A DNA stretch of 64,000 bases from assembly GCF_036245645.1 (NCBI RefSeq), contig NZ_BTPE01000003.1:372001-436000 (forward strand). Direction: 5' to 3'. The position numbers and the translations under genes were made by a program. Of this stretch, positions 35,111-43,657 are shown piece by piece (within the stretch, counting starts at the first letter, position 1; the number at the start of each line of letters is the position of its first letter). Source of the DNA: Algoriphagus taiwanensis. Its GTDB lineage: Bacteria > Bacteroidota > Bacteroidia > Cytophagales > Cyclobacteriaceae. A model generated the notes under the pieces. It saw only the letters and a list, made by a program, of their open reading frames with translations, made no database searches and was not told the DNA's origin.

Positions 35111-36081
35111 AGCAATCCAGCTGGCTCTTTCAAAAACTGAAGGAGCCTTTGTTCTACCCAGTTGAACTCCTCATTTTTCAGGGTAAAACCTGTATGCCCC
35201 CCTCTTTTTGGCATTTCGAGTAGTATCTCCGGCTTAGCCTTTGCGAGTTCTACCGGGTAGCAGGCTTCTCCCAAAAGCGGATCATTTAGCGCATTTACGA
35301 TCAAAGTAGGAATGGCAATGTGTCCCATCCAATTGTCAGCACTGACACTTTGGTAAAAATCGGTTGCATCTTTAAAACCATGGATTTTCGCAGTGAATTG
35401 GGTATCAAATGCGTCAAAATCCTCCACTTTCTCCAACAGATCCAGATCAAAAAGGTCTGGATACTGGACCGCCTTCTGTCGGATTTTCTCTTTGAGTTTG
35501 TTCAAAAAGCGCTTTTTGTAAAACACATTAGATTTGAGTTTTAGCGTTGCTGCACTCGATGGAAGGTTGCAAGGAGTGGAATAAACGGCAGCTTTTTGGA
35601 TTTCCCTGGGTAAATCTTGGCCTTTTTCACCTAAATACTTCAAGGTCTGAGCGCCCCCCATACTTATCCCTGCCAAATAAATGGAGTCGTAATCCCGGGT
35701 CTTCAAAACATGGTTGACCACGGTATCCAAGTCATAACTGGCTCCATGGTGATAGAGAATAGGTTTGAGGTTCATCTCGCCTCCACAGGTTCGGTTGTTC
35801 CACACCAAAACATCGATTCCTTCCGAATTAAAAAGTTTGACTAATCCCATGGCATAATGTCTTCTTGAATCTCCTTCCAAACCATGAGAGATGATCAAAA
35901 GGGACTTTCCCCCCACCTTGGACCAATCCAAATTCAAAAAATCTCCATCCGGCGTGTCAATCCGTTCCCTTGAGTAAATCACACCCTCTATCTTCCTTAG
36001 CAGACTGGGAACGATGGTCTCCAGGTGTCCATTAAATAAAAATCGTGGAGGGCGGGAATAAGTGGAAGTAAGGATAGGCAT
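35107..36081 (-). CDS. alpha/beta hydrolase, YheT family
   Basis: A 324-residue alpha/beta-fold hydrolase. Typical YheT features are LLIISHGLEGDSRRHYAMGL, WNNRTCGGEMN, YHHGASYDLDTVVNHVL and the nucleophile elbow AGISMGGAQTLKYLG with Ser as the catalytic residue; the His is in KRGGHTGF. The C-terminus is of normal length. The substrate is not known. It ends inside the last codons of the convergent lhgO gene. Confidence 0.9.
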   Translation of the reverse strand: MPILTSTYSRPPRFLFNGHLETIVPSLLRKIEGVIYSRERIDTPDGDFLNLDWSKVGGKSLLIISHGLEGDSRRHYAMGLVKLFNSEGIDVLVWNNRTCGGEMNLKPILYHHGASYDLDTVVNHVLKTRDYDSIYLAGISMGGAQTLKYLGEKGQDLPREIQKAAVYSTPCNLPSSAATLKLKSNVFYKKRFLNKLKEKIRQKAVQYPDLFDLDLLEKVEDFDAFDTQFTAKIHGFKDATDFYQSVSADNWMGHIAIPTLIVNALNDPLLGEACYPVELAKAKPEILLEMPKRGGHTGFTLKNEEFNWVEQRLLQFLKEPAGLL

Positions 36082-36194
36082 GATTTTTAAAAACTACTAG
36101 GTCCAGCTAAGTACATGCAAAAGAAAGGAATCTTTTTTTACATAGAACTGCCAACAAAAAACTCTGTTCAGAGGCTAAAAATTCACTTTTGCTT

Positions 36195-36542
36195 TCAATT
36201 CACCATTTTTCCGACTTCTTCAATGGCTGAATTTATCTTGACTTCGAAATCCCGATAATGCACGTTGAATTTTTGTGAAAACCCTTCCGTCTCCAGAATT
36301 TCTTTGCCCTGCTGAAGTGAATCTGAAAGTAAATCTAAATCAAACATGGATAAAGTGGGCTTAAGCTTATGCCGAACCTGCTGAATAATCACCAGGTCTT
36401 TTTTATCCAGTCCCTCAGCATATTTGGCTTTTAGTTCGACTAAGCCTTCAAAAATGGCTTGGGTCAATTCTGCTCGAAAATCCTCATCCCCCTCAGCCAT
36501 TTCATCAATTCTCTGGGATAAATCAGGGTAAAATTGAATCAT
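36195..36542 (-). CDS. HPt-like phosphotransfer protein
   Basis: A 115-residue helical protein with the HPt motif QQVRHKLKPTLSMFDL; His58 is the expected phospho-acceptor. It has no membrane segment or catalytic domain. I start at the ATG at 36542, which overlaps the YhiN-like gene stop as ATGA, so translation is coupled. HPt proteins pass phosphate between hybrid kinases and response regulators; no partner is next to it. Fusion by coupling to a flavoprotein gene is unusual and might be coincidence. Confidence 0.75.
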   Translation of the reverse strand: MIQFYPDLSQRIDEMAEGDEDFRAELTQAIFEGLVELKAKYAEGLDKKDLVIIQQVRHKLKPTLSMFDLDLLSDSLQQGKEILETEGFSQKFNVHYRDFEVKINSAIEEVGKMVN

Positions 36543-37750
36543 ATTGTAGTGTTTATAGACATTCCTGCCAAGAAACCTGTGGACCATGCAGCTTGAAAAT
36601 TGAAGCCACCGGTAATCCCATCCAGATTAAGAATCTCTCCGGCAAAGTACAGATTTGGGTGATAAATACTTTCCATCGATTCAGGATTGATTTCCTCCAG
36701 GGGAATACCGCCTGCAGTGACAAATTCCTCCTTAAAGGTGGTCTTTCCATTGATGTCCAAAATATAGCAAAAAAGGCATTGAACCAGCTTATTGTTCAGC
36801 TTTTTTGGAAAATTTTCAAAGACCTGGTTCTCAGAAATCCCTACCTTAGCACAAAAGTGCTCCCAAAGCCGCGAAGGCAGTCCAAAAAGAGGATGGGATA
36901 TGACTTTTCTTTTCGGATGTGCCAAGGCATAAGAATGCAATTGTTGCTGATAGTCTTGCTCACGAAGATCCCCTACCCAATTGATTATTGCTCTTCCCTT
37001 GTATTGATGATCATGAAGCCATTCCGCCCCAAAGGCAGATAATTTCAACACCGCCGGACCGCTTATTCCCCAGTGGGTAATCAAAACCGGACCACGATAA
37101 TTGAGCTTAGTCCCTTCGATTTTTACCTCGGCATCAGGCACCGATATCCCCATTAAATCCCGAATGGGCTCTCCGGGAGTATTAAAAGTAAATAAGGAAG
37201 GAATGGGCTCTACCACCTTATGCTTCAATGACTTTAGGAAGGAATAACCTTCCTTTTTCGGAAAGCCCCCGGTGGCAACCACCACCCGGTCTGCCCGAAA
37301 TACTTTTTTTTCTGTAATCAGTTCGAAATAGCCCTTAGCCCAATTGAGTTCCTTCACTCCGGTGGAGCTTAAAATCTGAACCTTGTTTTTCTGGGCCTCT
37401 CTCAGCAAGGTATCAATGATAGTTTGGGAAGAATTGGTCACAGGAAACACCCTACCGTCCTCCTCAATCTTCAATTTTACTCCACGGGATTCGAACCATT
37501 GAAAGGTATCCGGAATGGAAAAGTGCCGGAATACCCGCTTGAGGAATTTTTCTCCTCTGGGGTAATTTTTTACCAACTTGGAAATTTCCATGGGCCTATG
37601 CGTGACATTGCACCGGCCTCCACCTGAGACTTTGACTTTTGAAAGAAGCTTGGGTGATTTTTCAAAAATGGTCACTTCCACCCCGGGGCTACTGGCATGA
37701 ATAGCAGCAAAAAACCCTGCTGCTCCACCTCCAATCACGGCAATTTTCAA
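36539..37750 (-). CDS. NAD(P)/FAD-dependent oxidoreductase, YhiN/BaiN family
   Basis: A 403-residue flavoprotein of the HI0933/YhiN/BaiN family. FAD motif IAVIGGGAAGFFAAIHASS is at the start, then the glycine-rich VSGGGRCNVTHRP, VVVATGGFPKKEGY, and the C-terminal PNLYFAGEILNLDGITGGFN and FQAAWSTGFLAG. Some members reduce bile acids in gut bacteria, but most have no known substrate. It precedes the HPt gene with a 4-base overlap. I infer a general flavin-linked redox role only. Confidence 0.92.
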   Translation of the reverse strand: MKIAVIGGGAAGFFAAIHASSPGVEVTIFEKSPKLLSKVKVSGGGRCNVTHRPMEISKLVKNYPRGEKFLKRVFRHFSIPDTFQWFESRGVKLKIEEDGRVFPVTNSSQTIIDTLLREAQKNKVQILSSTGVKELNWAKGYFELITEKKVFRADRVVVATGGFPKKEGYSFLKSLKHKVVEPIPSLFTFNTPGEPIRDLMGISVPDAEVKIEGTKLNYRGPVLITHWGISGPAVLKLSAFGAEWLHDHQYKGRAIINWVGDLREQDYQQQLHSYALAHPKRKVISHPLFGLPSRLWEHFCAKVGISENQVFENFPKKLNNKLVQCLFCYILDINGKTTFKEEFVTAGGIPLEEINPESMESIYHPNLYFAGEILNLDGITGGFNFQAAWSTGFLAGMSINTTI

Positions 37751-37783
37751 GAATATATTCAGTTAATTTTCAATTACTTAAAA

Positions 37784-39322
37784 TCATCTTCTTTTACTAC
37801 TACTAAAAGATCCTAAAATTCCTCTAGCCAGTTCTCGAAACAAGGTTCTTCCCATTTGTCTCACCATGGTGTTTTTGCTGAGTTCTTCCAATAAAGACTC
37901 CTCTTTGGGAGTTCTGCTGGAAGTTCTTGGAGCCGGACCTGGAAGTTTAGCTTTTTCCTGAGCCTCCTGAATTTGATTCATTTTTCGCTCCAAAATCTCA
38001 AAAGCAGAATCATGATCCAGATCCTGATTGTATTTGGGAACTAAGGAAGATGCCCGAACTACCTGATCGATTTCACCATCAGTCAAAATATCCATTCGGG
38101 TGATTGGTGCTCTTACCAATGTGTGCGCCAAAGGAGTCGGAATCCCTTTTTCATTCAGTGCCGTAATCAAAGCCTCACCAATACCCATAGAAGTCAAAAC
38201 CTCTGAAGTCGAATAAAATGGCGAATCCGGATAGTTTTCGGCCGTTTTCGTGATTGCTTTCCGGTCCTTGGCAGTAAATGCACGCAATGCATGCTGAACT
38301 TTCAAACCCAATTGGCCCAAAACTGAATCGGGAACGTCTGTTGGGGTTTGTGTACAAAAATAAACCCCCACCCCTTTGGATCGAATCAGCTTAACAATGG
38401 CCTCAATCTTCTCCAAAAGATCCTTGGAAGCATTAGAAAAGACCAAATGAGCCTCATCGATGAAGAGACATAGTTTGGGCTGCTTGGCGTCTCCCTGCTC
38501 CGGAAAAGTCTCATAAATCTCCGAAAGCAAGCTTAGCATAAAGGTGGAAAACAGCTTGGGTTTGTTTTGAATATCAGTCAGTCGAATGATAGAAATCACT
38601 CCTTTGCCATCCTTAGTCCTGACGAAATCATCCACATCAAAAGAAAGCTCCCCGAAAAACCGATCCGCGCCCTGCTGCTCCAACTCAATGATCTTTCTCA
38701 TGATCGTATTGACCGAGGCTGAGGATACCTGACCAAATTCCTTCTCTATTTCTGATTTTCCTTCTTTGATGACGAATTGGAGAACCCTTTTGAAATCTTT
38801 CAGATCCACCAGAGGCATATGATGAAGATCACAATACCTGAAAATCAAGGCCACCACCCCTCTTTGGGTATCGTTGAGCTCCAAAATCTGGGAAATCAGT
38901 ACCGGCCCAAACTCCGAGACAGTGGCTCGTAGTCTCACTCCCTTTTCATCCGAAAGAGTCATCAGCTCCACTGGTAAGCCTTGAGGATCATAATCCACAC
39001 CTATGGTTTCTGATCTTTTTCTGATGAAATCAGAAGCTTCACCAGGCATAGCCAAGCCGGAAAGATCCCCTTTCAAGTCCATCAAAACCGAAGGAACGCC
39101 CTTTAGGGAGAGTTGCTCGGCAATTACCTGCAAGGTTTTGGTTTTTCCAGTACCGGTAGCACCGGCAATCAAGCCGTGTCGGTTCAGCGTCTTCAGCGGA
39201 ACTTTGATTTGGGCTCCTGACACCGGACTTCCGTCCAATATCCCTGTCCCTAAAATGATGTAATCGTTTTTATATACCTGTCCCTCAGCTAAATGCTGAA
39301 TAAACTGTTCTTTGTTGGCCAT
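37784..39322 (-). CDS. HerA-like ATPase (DUF853)
   Basis: A 512-residue ATPase of the helicase HerA C-terminal/DUF853 family. Walker A is GATGTGKTKTLQVIAEQL and Walker B is KLCLFIDEAHLVF, with an arginine-rich, STQTPTDVPDSVLGQLG-like sensor region (CTQTPTDVPDSVLGQLGLK). Bacterial members are distantly related to FtsK/HerA DNA pumps; the role is unknown. The C-terminus is Arg/Ser-rich and basic. It lies 33 bases upstream of the YhiN-like gene on the same strand. Confidence 0.88.
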   Translation of the reverse strand: MANKEQFIQHLAEGQVYKNDYIILGTGILDGSPVSGAQIKVPLKTLNRHGLIAGATGTGKTKTLQVIAEQLSLKGVPSVLMDLKGDLSGLAMPGEASDFIRKRSETIGVDYDPQGLPVELMTLSDEKGVRLRATVSEFGPVLISQILELNDTQRGVVALIFRYCDLHHMPLVDLKDFKRVLQFVIKEGKSEIEKEFGQVSSASVNTIMRKIIELEQQGADRFFGELSFDVDDFVRTKDGKGVISIIRLTDIQNKPKLFSTFMLSLLSEIYETFPEQGDAKQPKLCLFIDEAHLVFSNASKDLLEKIEAIVKLIRSKGVGVYFCTQTPTDVPDSVLGQLGLKVQHALRAFTAKDRKAITKTAENYPDSPFYSTSEVLTSMGIGEALITALNEKGIPTPLAHTLVRAPITRMDILTDGEIDQVVRASSLVPKYNQDLDHDSAFEILERKMNQIQEAQEKAKLPGPAPRTSSRTPKEESLLEELSKNTMVRQMGRTLFRELARGILGSFSSSKRR

Positions 39323-39354
39323 ATTCTGTTTCTATTTGAAAATTCAAACTACAA

Positions 39355-39382
39355 AAAAACCTTGAGTCTCCTCAAGGTTTTT
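39355..39382 (-). terminator. terminator of the helix-hairpin-helix gene
   Basis: A perfect 12-bp stem AAAAACCTTGAG-TCTC-CTCAAGGTTTTT lies 24 bases beyond the stop of the gene at 39406. The symmetric A/T flanks make it potentially bidirectional. Confidence 0.88.
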
Positions 39383-39405
39383 GTATGCTTCGGAATGGTG
39401 ACTCC

Positions 39406-39813
39406 TCAATAAGAGACGACAGGTTCCAAGTTTTTAGCCTGCTGAATGAAATCAGAGACCTTATCCAAAGAAGGAACCACCTTGGTCAAGCCTTTTTCCT
39501 CTTGGGTCTTAGTCAAGGCTGCATGTAGATTTTCAGCATTTCGATTTCTAAGCTCTTTTACGGTATCCACACCTGCGGCTTTAAGCAATTCGGCAAATTG
39601 ACCCGCGACACCGTTGATCCGAAATAGGTCTGCCATATTCACCCAATCCAGAATCTTGCCTTCATCTATACCGGAAGCTTCTGCAAGGGCTTTTCTACCT
39701 GCTTTGGTAGCACCCTTTTCCAAAAGTCCTTCTACGGTTTTCACACCTGCATTTGCAAGTTTTCCTTGGAAAACTTCCCCGATGCCTTGAATAGTAGTAA
39801 TTGCTTTCGCCAT
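39406..39813 (-). CDS. helix-hairpin-helix (DUF4332-like) protein
   Basis: A 135-residue protein with two helix-hairpin-helix units. The first is TTIQGIGEVFQGKLANAGV-KTVEGLLEKG, the second LFRINGVAGQFAELLKAAGV-DTVKELRNRN. This matches the DUF4332 family, found alone or near ribosomal proteins and transport genes. HhH units bind nucleic acid or proteins nonspecifically. The function is unknown. A terminator directly follows, so it is probably transcribed alone. Confidence 0.85.
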   Translation of the reverse strand: MAKAITTIQGIGEVFQGKLANAGVKTVEGLLEKGATKAGRKALAEASGIDEGKILDWVNMADLFRINGVAGQFAELLKAAGVDTVKELRNRNAENLHAALTKTQEEKGLTKVVPSLDKVSDFIQQAKNLEPVVSY

Positions 39814-39998
39814 GTTTTTTGAGTTTATGATTGTTATTCAGAAAAATCCCACTTAAAAATGAGATTGAGATGGTTAAAATTATTCAGTAATCCGATTTTT
39901 CAAAGTGCAAATGCAAAAAACCTGATGGAATTGAAAAATTTTAACTTGGGCATCTGATTTCTTGTTACGTATTTGCAATCAATCTAAATCCCTTTCCC

Positions 39999-40700
39999 TT
40001 GCAAAAAATAGTCCTTTCCCTGATTTTGGTTTTGATCGTTCAAAGCATTTCTATTGCCCAAGGGATTCCCAATTTAGGTCAGACTGACCGCTGGATGAAA
40101 GGAGCTTTAGCTGCTTTGGAGAGAAAAGATTATGAAACTGCCAATTCCATTTTCCGAAATCTGATTGACTCAGGTCTGCCCCTCCCGGAAGAGATGCCTT
40201 ACTATTTTTCTGAGACCTTATACCACCTAGGGCAATATGACAACAGTCAGAATTTCCTGAATAAATACCTTGAAATCACCGGCTTCAATGGCCAAAATTA
40301 TAAGGGTGCGGTTGAGTTAAAGGAAAAATTGTCCGGTCCGATAGCAGAAATACGAGCCTGCTCTCTTTGTGATCTGAAAGGATATCGATTTGGCACCTGC
40401 TTCACTTGCGAAGGAAAAAAGCAAATCGAACAAAGCTGCTCCTATTGCAAATCCAAAGGTGTGGTAGGATGTAGCCGATGTGCGGCTACCGGAATGATCA
40501 AAAAGACCAATGTCTTCAATATCGTCGAGTTCTATGAATGTGAGCGATGCTCGGGAAAAGGCCGCCTGACTTGCCCTACCTGTCAGGGTTCAGGCAAGGA
40601 AGTCAGCGATTGTAAAACTTGTCAAGGCAGTGGAAAGCTCACTTCTGACCTCATCTGCGATCATAAGGAACACGTCCACGACGCCAAACCGGCAAATTGA
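39999..40700 (+). CDS. secreted protein with DnaJ-like CxxCxGxG zinc motifs
   Basis: A 233-residue exported protein (signal peptide ending IAQG). Residues ~25-115 are helical, TPR-like (MKGALAALERKDYETANSIF). The C-terminal half has seven CxxC motifs, including CSLCDLKG, CERCSGKG, CPTCQGSG and CKTCQGSG, as in the zinc centre of DnaJ. There is no J domain. It may bind zinc or unfolded peptides in the envelope (inferred). The start is TTG; no ATG lies in frame before the signal peptide. The gene stands alone. Confidence 0.75.
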   Translation: MQKIVLSLILVLIVQSISIAQGIPNLGQTDRWMKGALAALERKDYETANSIFRNLIDSGLPLPEEMPYYFSETLYHLGQYDNSQNFLNKYLEITGFNGQNYKGAVELKEKLSGPIAEIRACSLCDLKGYRFGTCFTCEGKKQIEQSCSYCKSKGVVGCSRCAATGMIKKTNVFNIVEFYECERCSGKGRLTCPTCQGSGKEVSDCKTCQGSGKLTSDLICDHKEHVHDAKPAN

Positions 40701-40760
40701 CTTTAATCCAATAAATTAAGCCAAGCCCTCTTTTTGAATTCAAGTCAGGCTGTCAGAGCC

Positions 40761-41363
40761 TTATTTGCAATATTTGGCCAAAGATTCCTTAGCACCGGGA
40801 TAATCCAAAACAGAGGCCAATTTCAAGTCTTCGCAGGCTTGTTTGTTTCTGTTCAAAGCAATCTTCAGCAATCCTCTGTTGAAGTAGGCCTGACCAAAGT
40901 CCTTATCCAATTGGATTGCATTTCCATAGGCTTTCAGTGCATCCTCTGGCATACCTAACTGGTGCAAGGCCCGCCCTTTCAAAAAAGAAGCCATTGCAGG
41001 AGCTCCCGGAATTTCTTCGGCTTTGGTTGCATATAAAAGTGCCGAAGCGTAGTTATTCTGCTGCAATTGAACGCTGGACAAACTCAGTAAAACCTGAAAA
41101 TTGCTGGGCTCTAGGTTCAACGCAGTCTCAAAATCCTGTTGGGCTTTTCCGAAATCCCCCAATTCCTGATAGGCTCGCCCTCTATTGTAGAGGATTTTCA
41201 CATCAGTAGGTTTGTTTTTCAGGTTTTCAGTATAGGTCTGTGCGGCAAGCTCATATTGACCCTTTTCGAAGTATCGATCGGCCGGATTGGCCTTTTGCTC
41301 CGAACAGGAAAACAAAGTCCCGGCGAGCACCGGGACCAAAATCATTTTTACTCGTAATCTCAT
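40761..41363 (-). CDS. TPR-repeat lipoprotein
   Basis: A 200-residue lipoprotein (lipobox TLFSC, Cys20) made of about four tetratricopeptide repeats: ADRYFEKGQYELAAQTYTE, ILYNRGRAYQELGDFGKAQQ, ASFLKGRALHQLGMPEDAL and AYFNRGLLKIALNRNKQAC. TPR lipoproteins hold protein partners in the envelope. It lies 10 bases after the dapD stop on the same strand, so the two may be co-transcribed. The specific partner is unknown. Confidence 0.85.
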   Translation of the reverse strand: MRLRVKMILVPVLAGTLFSCSEQKANPADRYFEKGQYELAAQTYTENLKNKPTDVKILYNRGRAYQELGDFGKAQQDFETALNLEPSNFQVLLSLSSVQLQQNNYASALLYATKAEEIPGAPAMASFLKGRALHQLGMPEDALKAYGNAIQLDKDFGQAYFNRGLLKIALNRNKQACEDLKLASVLDYPGAKESLAKYCK

Positions 41364-41373
41364 AATCGTTGGT

Positions 41374-42189
41374 TTAGACTGCTACATTATTCTCTCGCAA
41401 CGCATCATTGAGTGAAGTTTTTAAATCTGTGGAAGCTTTTCTCTGACCGATAATCAAAGCACAAGGAACTTGGTAAGTGCCTGCGGGGAATTCTTTGGAG
41501 AGCGAACCCGGAATCACTACCGAACGAGGAGGCACGTAGCCTTTGTATTCTACCGGTTCGGACCCGGTGACATCGATAATCTTGGAGCTCGCCGTCAAGG
41601 TCACCCCCGCACCGATTACAGCTTCTTTACCGATTCTTACTCCTTCTACAATAATAGCTCTGGAGCCAATAAATGCACCATCTTCCACGATTACCGGAGC
41701 TGCCTGTACCGGCTCCAATACGCCACCAATCCCTACTCCACCACTCAAATGAACGTTTTTGCCGATTTGTGCACACGAACCGACGGTTGCCCAAGTATCA
41801 ACCATCGTGCCACTGTCCAAAAAAGCACCGATGTTAACATAACTTGGCATCATGACCACACCCGAGGCAAGGTATGCCCCATATCGTGCCACTGCGTGAG
41901 GAACCACCCGAACACCTTGCTTTGCATAGTTGGACTTCAGAGCCATTTTGTCGTGGAATTCAAAAGGTCCCACTTCGATGGTCTGCATTTTTTGAATCGG
42001 GAAATAGAGAATAACAGCCTTTTTTACCCAATCATTGACCTGCCAACTTCCGTCTTCCAAGGGTTCGGCGACCCGGATTTTTCCGGCATCCAAATCAGAA
42101 ATAATGGTTTTTATGGCAATTTCAGTGTTTTTCTCTTTCAGCAATTCCCGGTTTTCCCAGGCTTTTTCTACAATAGTTCGAAGTTCCAT
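41374..42189 (-). CDS. dapD: tetrahydrodipicolinate N-succinyltransferase
   Basis: A 271-residue enzyme that succinylates tetrahydrodipicolinate in the lysine/diaminopimelate pathway. The N-terminal helical part is followed by the left-handed beta-helix of hexapeptide repeats: VNIGAFLDSGTMVDTWATVG, CAQIGKNVHLSGGVGIGGVL, EPVQAAPVIVEDGAFIGSRA, VIVEGVRIGKEAVIGAGVTL. The length matches the family. It is divergent from the glycosyltransferase with 21 bases between the starts. Confidence 0.96.
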   Translation of the reverse strand: MELRTIVEKAWENRELLKEKNTEIAIKTIISDLDAGKIRVAEPLEDGSWQVNDWVKKAVILYFPIQKMQTIEVGPFEFHDKMALKSNYAKQGVRVVPHAVARYGAYLASGVVMMPSYVNIGAFLDSGTMVDTWATVGSCAQIGKNVHLSGGVGIGGVLEPVQAAPVIVEDGAFIGSRAIIVEGVRIGKEAVIGAGVTLTASSKIIDVTGSEPVEYKGYVPPRSVVIPGSLSKEFPAGTYQVPCALIIGQRKASTDLKTSLNDALRENNVAV

Positions 42190-42210
42190 TTTTTTACTTT
42201 ATTTAGTTCT

Positions 42211-43335
42211 ATGAGTGATAATACAGCTCCAAAAATACCTGTCTTGATTGCTTCTACTTTGAAGCCTATTCATGACCCGAGAGCTTTTGGCAAGCTGGCA
42301 CTTTCGCTTGGCGAAACAAATAAATACAGAATAAACATCATAGGCTTTTCTTCCAAAAAGCTGGAGAATCCCTCCGATTTCCGATACTTTTCTTCTATGG
42401 GCGATTTTTCTTCTTGGTCAAGAATCGGCGCTCAGTTCCGTTTTTTCTGGAATCTGTTAAAAATTAGACCTCATTTGGTCATCTCCTGCACTTGGGAATA
42501 TCTGCCTGTTTTGAGCCTTATGAAGCCCATTTTAGGCTTTAAACTGGTATATGATGTGCAGGAAAACTACACATTCAATCTGGACTTAAATCTTGGGCTG
42601 AATGAAGACAAAAAGCAAAAGAGGGCTTCTTGGATTAGGTGGGCAGAAAAACATGCCCGAGTGGATTTGTACCTGTTGGCAGAGAAATGCTATCAAGTAG
42701 AAATGCCGGAGAAAAAGCCCTTTCTGGTTTTAGAAAACAAATTTCAAGGCTCCCAAAAGAAAACACATCCCAAGAATTTCAAATCACAAACAGAATTTCA
42801 TTTTTGCCTCAGCGGTACACTTACCCCGGCTTTTGGAGCAGAGCAAGGCATCCGATGGTTTCAGCAAATACAAAAAATCTATCCCAAATCACGGCTGACT
42901 GTCATTGGCCATGTACCAGTTTCCGACTTTTTTCAAAAACTCAAAAGCATTCAACTCGAGTCCCAAGGGATCGAATGGTTGATTTCCGAGACCCCTATTC
43001 CCCATCAGGAGCTAATTGACGCCATTTCAGAGGCAGATTTTTCTTTATTGCCCTACACCTTGCACCCAGCGATTGCAGGAAAAATGCCAAGCAAGCTTTT
43101 CGAATGTGCAGCTCTTGGCACCCCTGTATTGATCACCCCAAATCCTATATGGGAAAGATTCCTTTCTCCGTTTTCTGGAGGCTACAGCCTGGATTTTTCC
43201 GATTTATCCAAAGCACTCTTCCATTTCCAGAAGGCAATGGATCTAGACTACTTTTCCACATCTCCGTCATCTAGGGTGTATTGGAACACGGAGAAAGCTG
43301 AGTTACAAGAAGCTATCGAAAAACTCCTTTCCTGA
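42211..43335 (+). CDS. glycosyltransferase, GT4-like
   Basis: A 374-residue cytosolic or membrane-associated glycosyltransferase of the GT-B fold. The N-terminal half includes PVLIASTLKPIHDPRAFGKL, and the C-terminal half has FHFCLSGTLTPAFGAEQGIR, PKSRLTVIGHVP and LLPYTLHPAIAGKMPSKLFE, which resembles the GT4 E-x7-E region. A frame continues upstream to 41470, but that part is the reverse of dapD and is not real. It probably adds a sugar to a surface polysaccharide or lipid; no partner genes lie nearby. Confidence 0.82.
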   Translation: MSDNTAPKIPVLIASTLKPIHDPRAFGKLALSLGETNKYRINIIGFSSKKLENPSDFRYFSSMGDFSSWSRIGAQFRFFWNLLKIRPHLVISCTWEYLPVLSLMKPILGFKLVYDVQENYTFNLDLNLGLNEDKKQKRASWIRWAEKHARVDLYLLAEKCYQVEMPEKKPFLVLENKFQGSQKKTHPKNFKSQTEFHFCLSGTLTPAFGAEQGIRWFQQIQKIYPKSRLTVIGHVPVSDFFQKLKSIQLESQGIEWLISETPIPHQELIDAISEADFSLLPYTLHPAIAGKMPSKLFECAALGTPVLITPNPIWERFLSPFSGGYSLDFSDLSKALFHFQKAMDLDYFSTSPSSRVYWNTEKAELQEAIEKLLS

Positions 43336-43657
43336 TTTCTCAAAGCAAAGGAAGTTTTCCACCAAGCTAAGGAAAACTTATCCACCGATACCCTAAGATT
43401 TACACCCAATTGGCCAAAATGGAAACTGGCCTTTTAGCCACATTTTGTCCAAAAACCAGAGCAATACAAGTTTTTAACATACTGAATTTCATTTATTTAA
43501 TTATTTATTACTTATTGGCTAAAATATTTTTTAGCCAACACTAAATCTAAGATCACAGCTAATTTGAGGTTTTCCACAGGCGATTTAGGATCTATAAAAT
43601 ATTTATTTAGCATTGTCTAAATTATTTTTTACCTTTGGCTTATAAAATTGAAAATCC
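43336..43657. promoter_or_regulatory. regulatory region of the metal operon
   Basis: Three palindromic elements lie in this gap. The strongest, 43515-43538, has arms TTGGCTAAAA / TTTTAGCCAA. The second, 43411-43440, has TGGCCAAAA / TTTTAGCCA with one mismatch. The third, 43606-43621, is TTTAG-N6-CTAAA and overlaps the promoter candidate. These are the likely operators for the DtxR/MntR-type regulator that follows. Confidence 0.5.
43630..43637 (+). promoter_or_regulatory. Bacteroidota -7 box candidate (TACCTTTG) for the metal operon
   Basis: TACCTTTG matches TAnnTTTG and lies 21 bases before the regulator start. A TTTAG at 43606 is at roughly the right distance for a -33 element, and the half-palindrome TTTAG-N6-CTAAA lies between the two. 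Confidence 0.5.

Noticed and set aside
41470..42210. Long open frame extending the glycosyltransferase upstream by about 247 codons
   Set aside because: It is the reverse complement of dapD, with atypical composition (many His, Cys, Arg). The glycosyltransferase start at 42211 fits the family.
43411..43440. Terminator of the glycosyltransferase gene
   Set aside because: The palindrome has a 12-base loop and no T run; it fits better as a regulator site.
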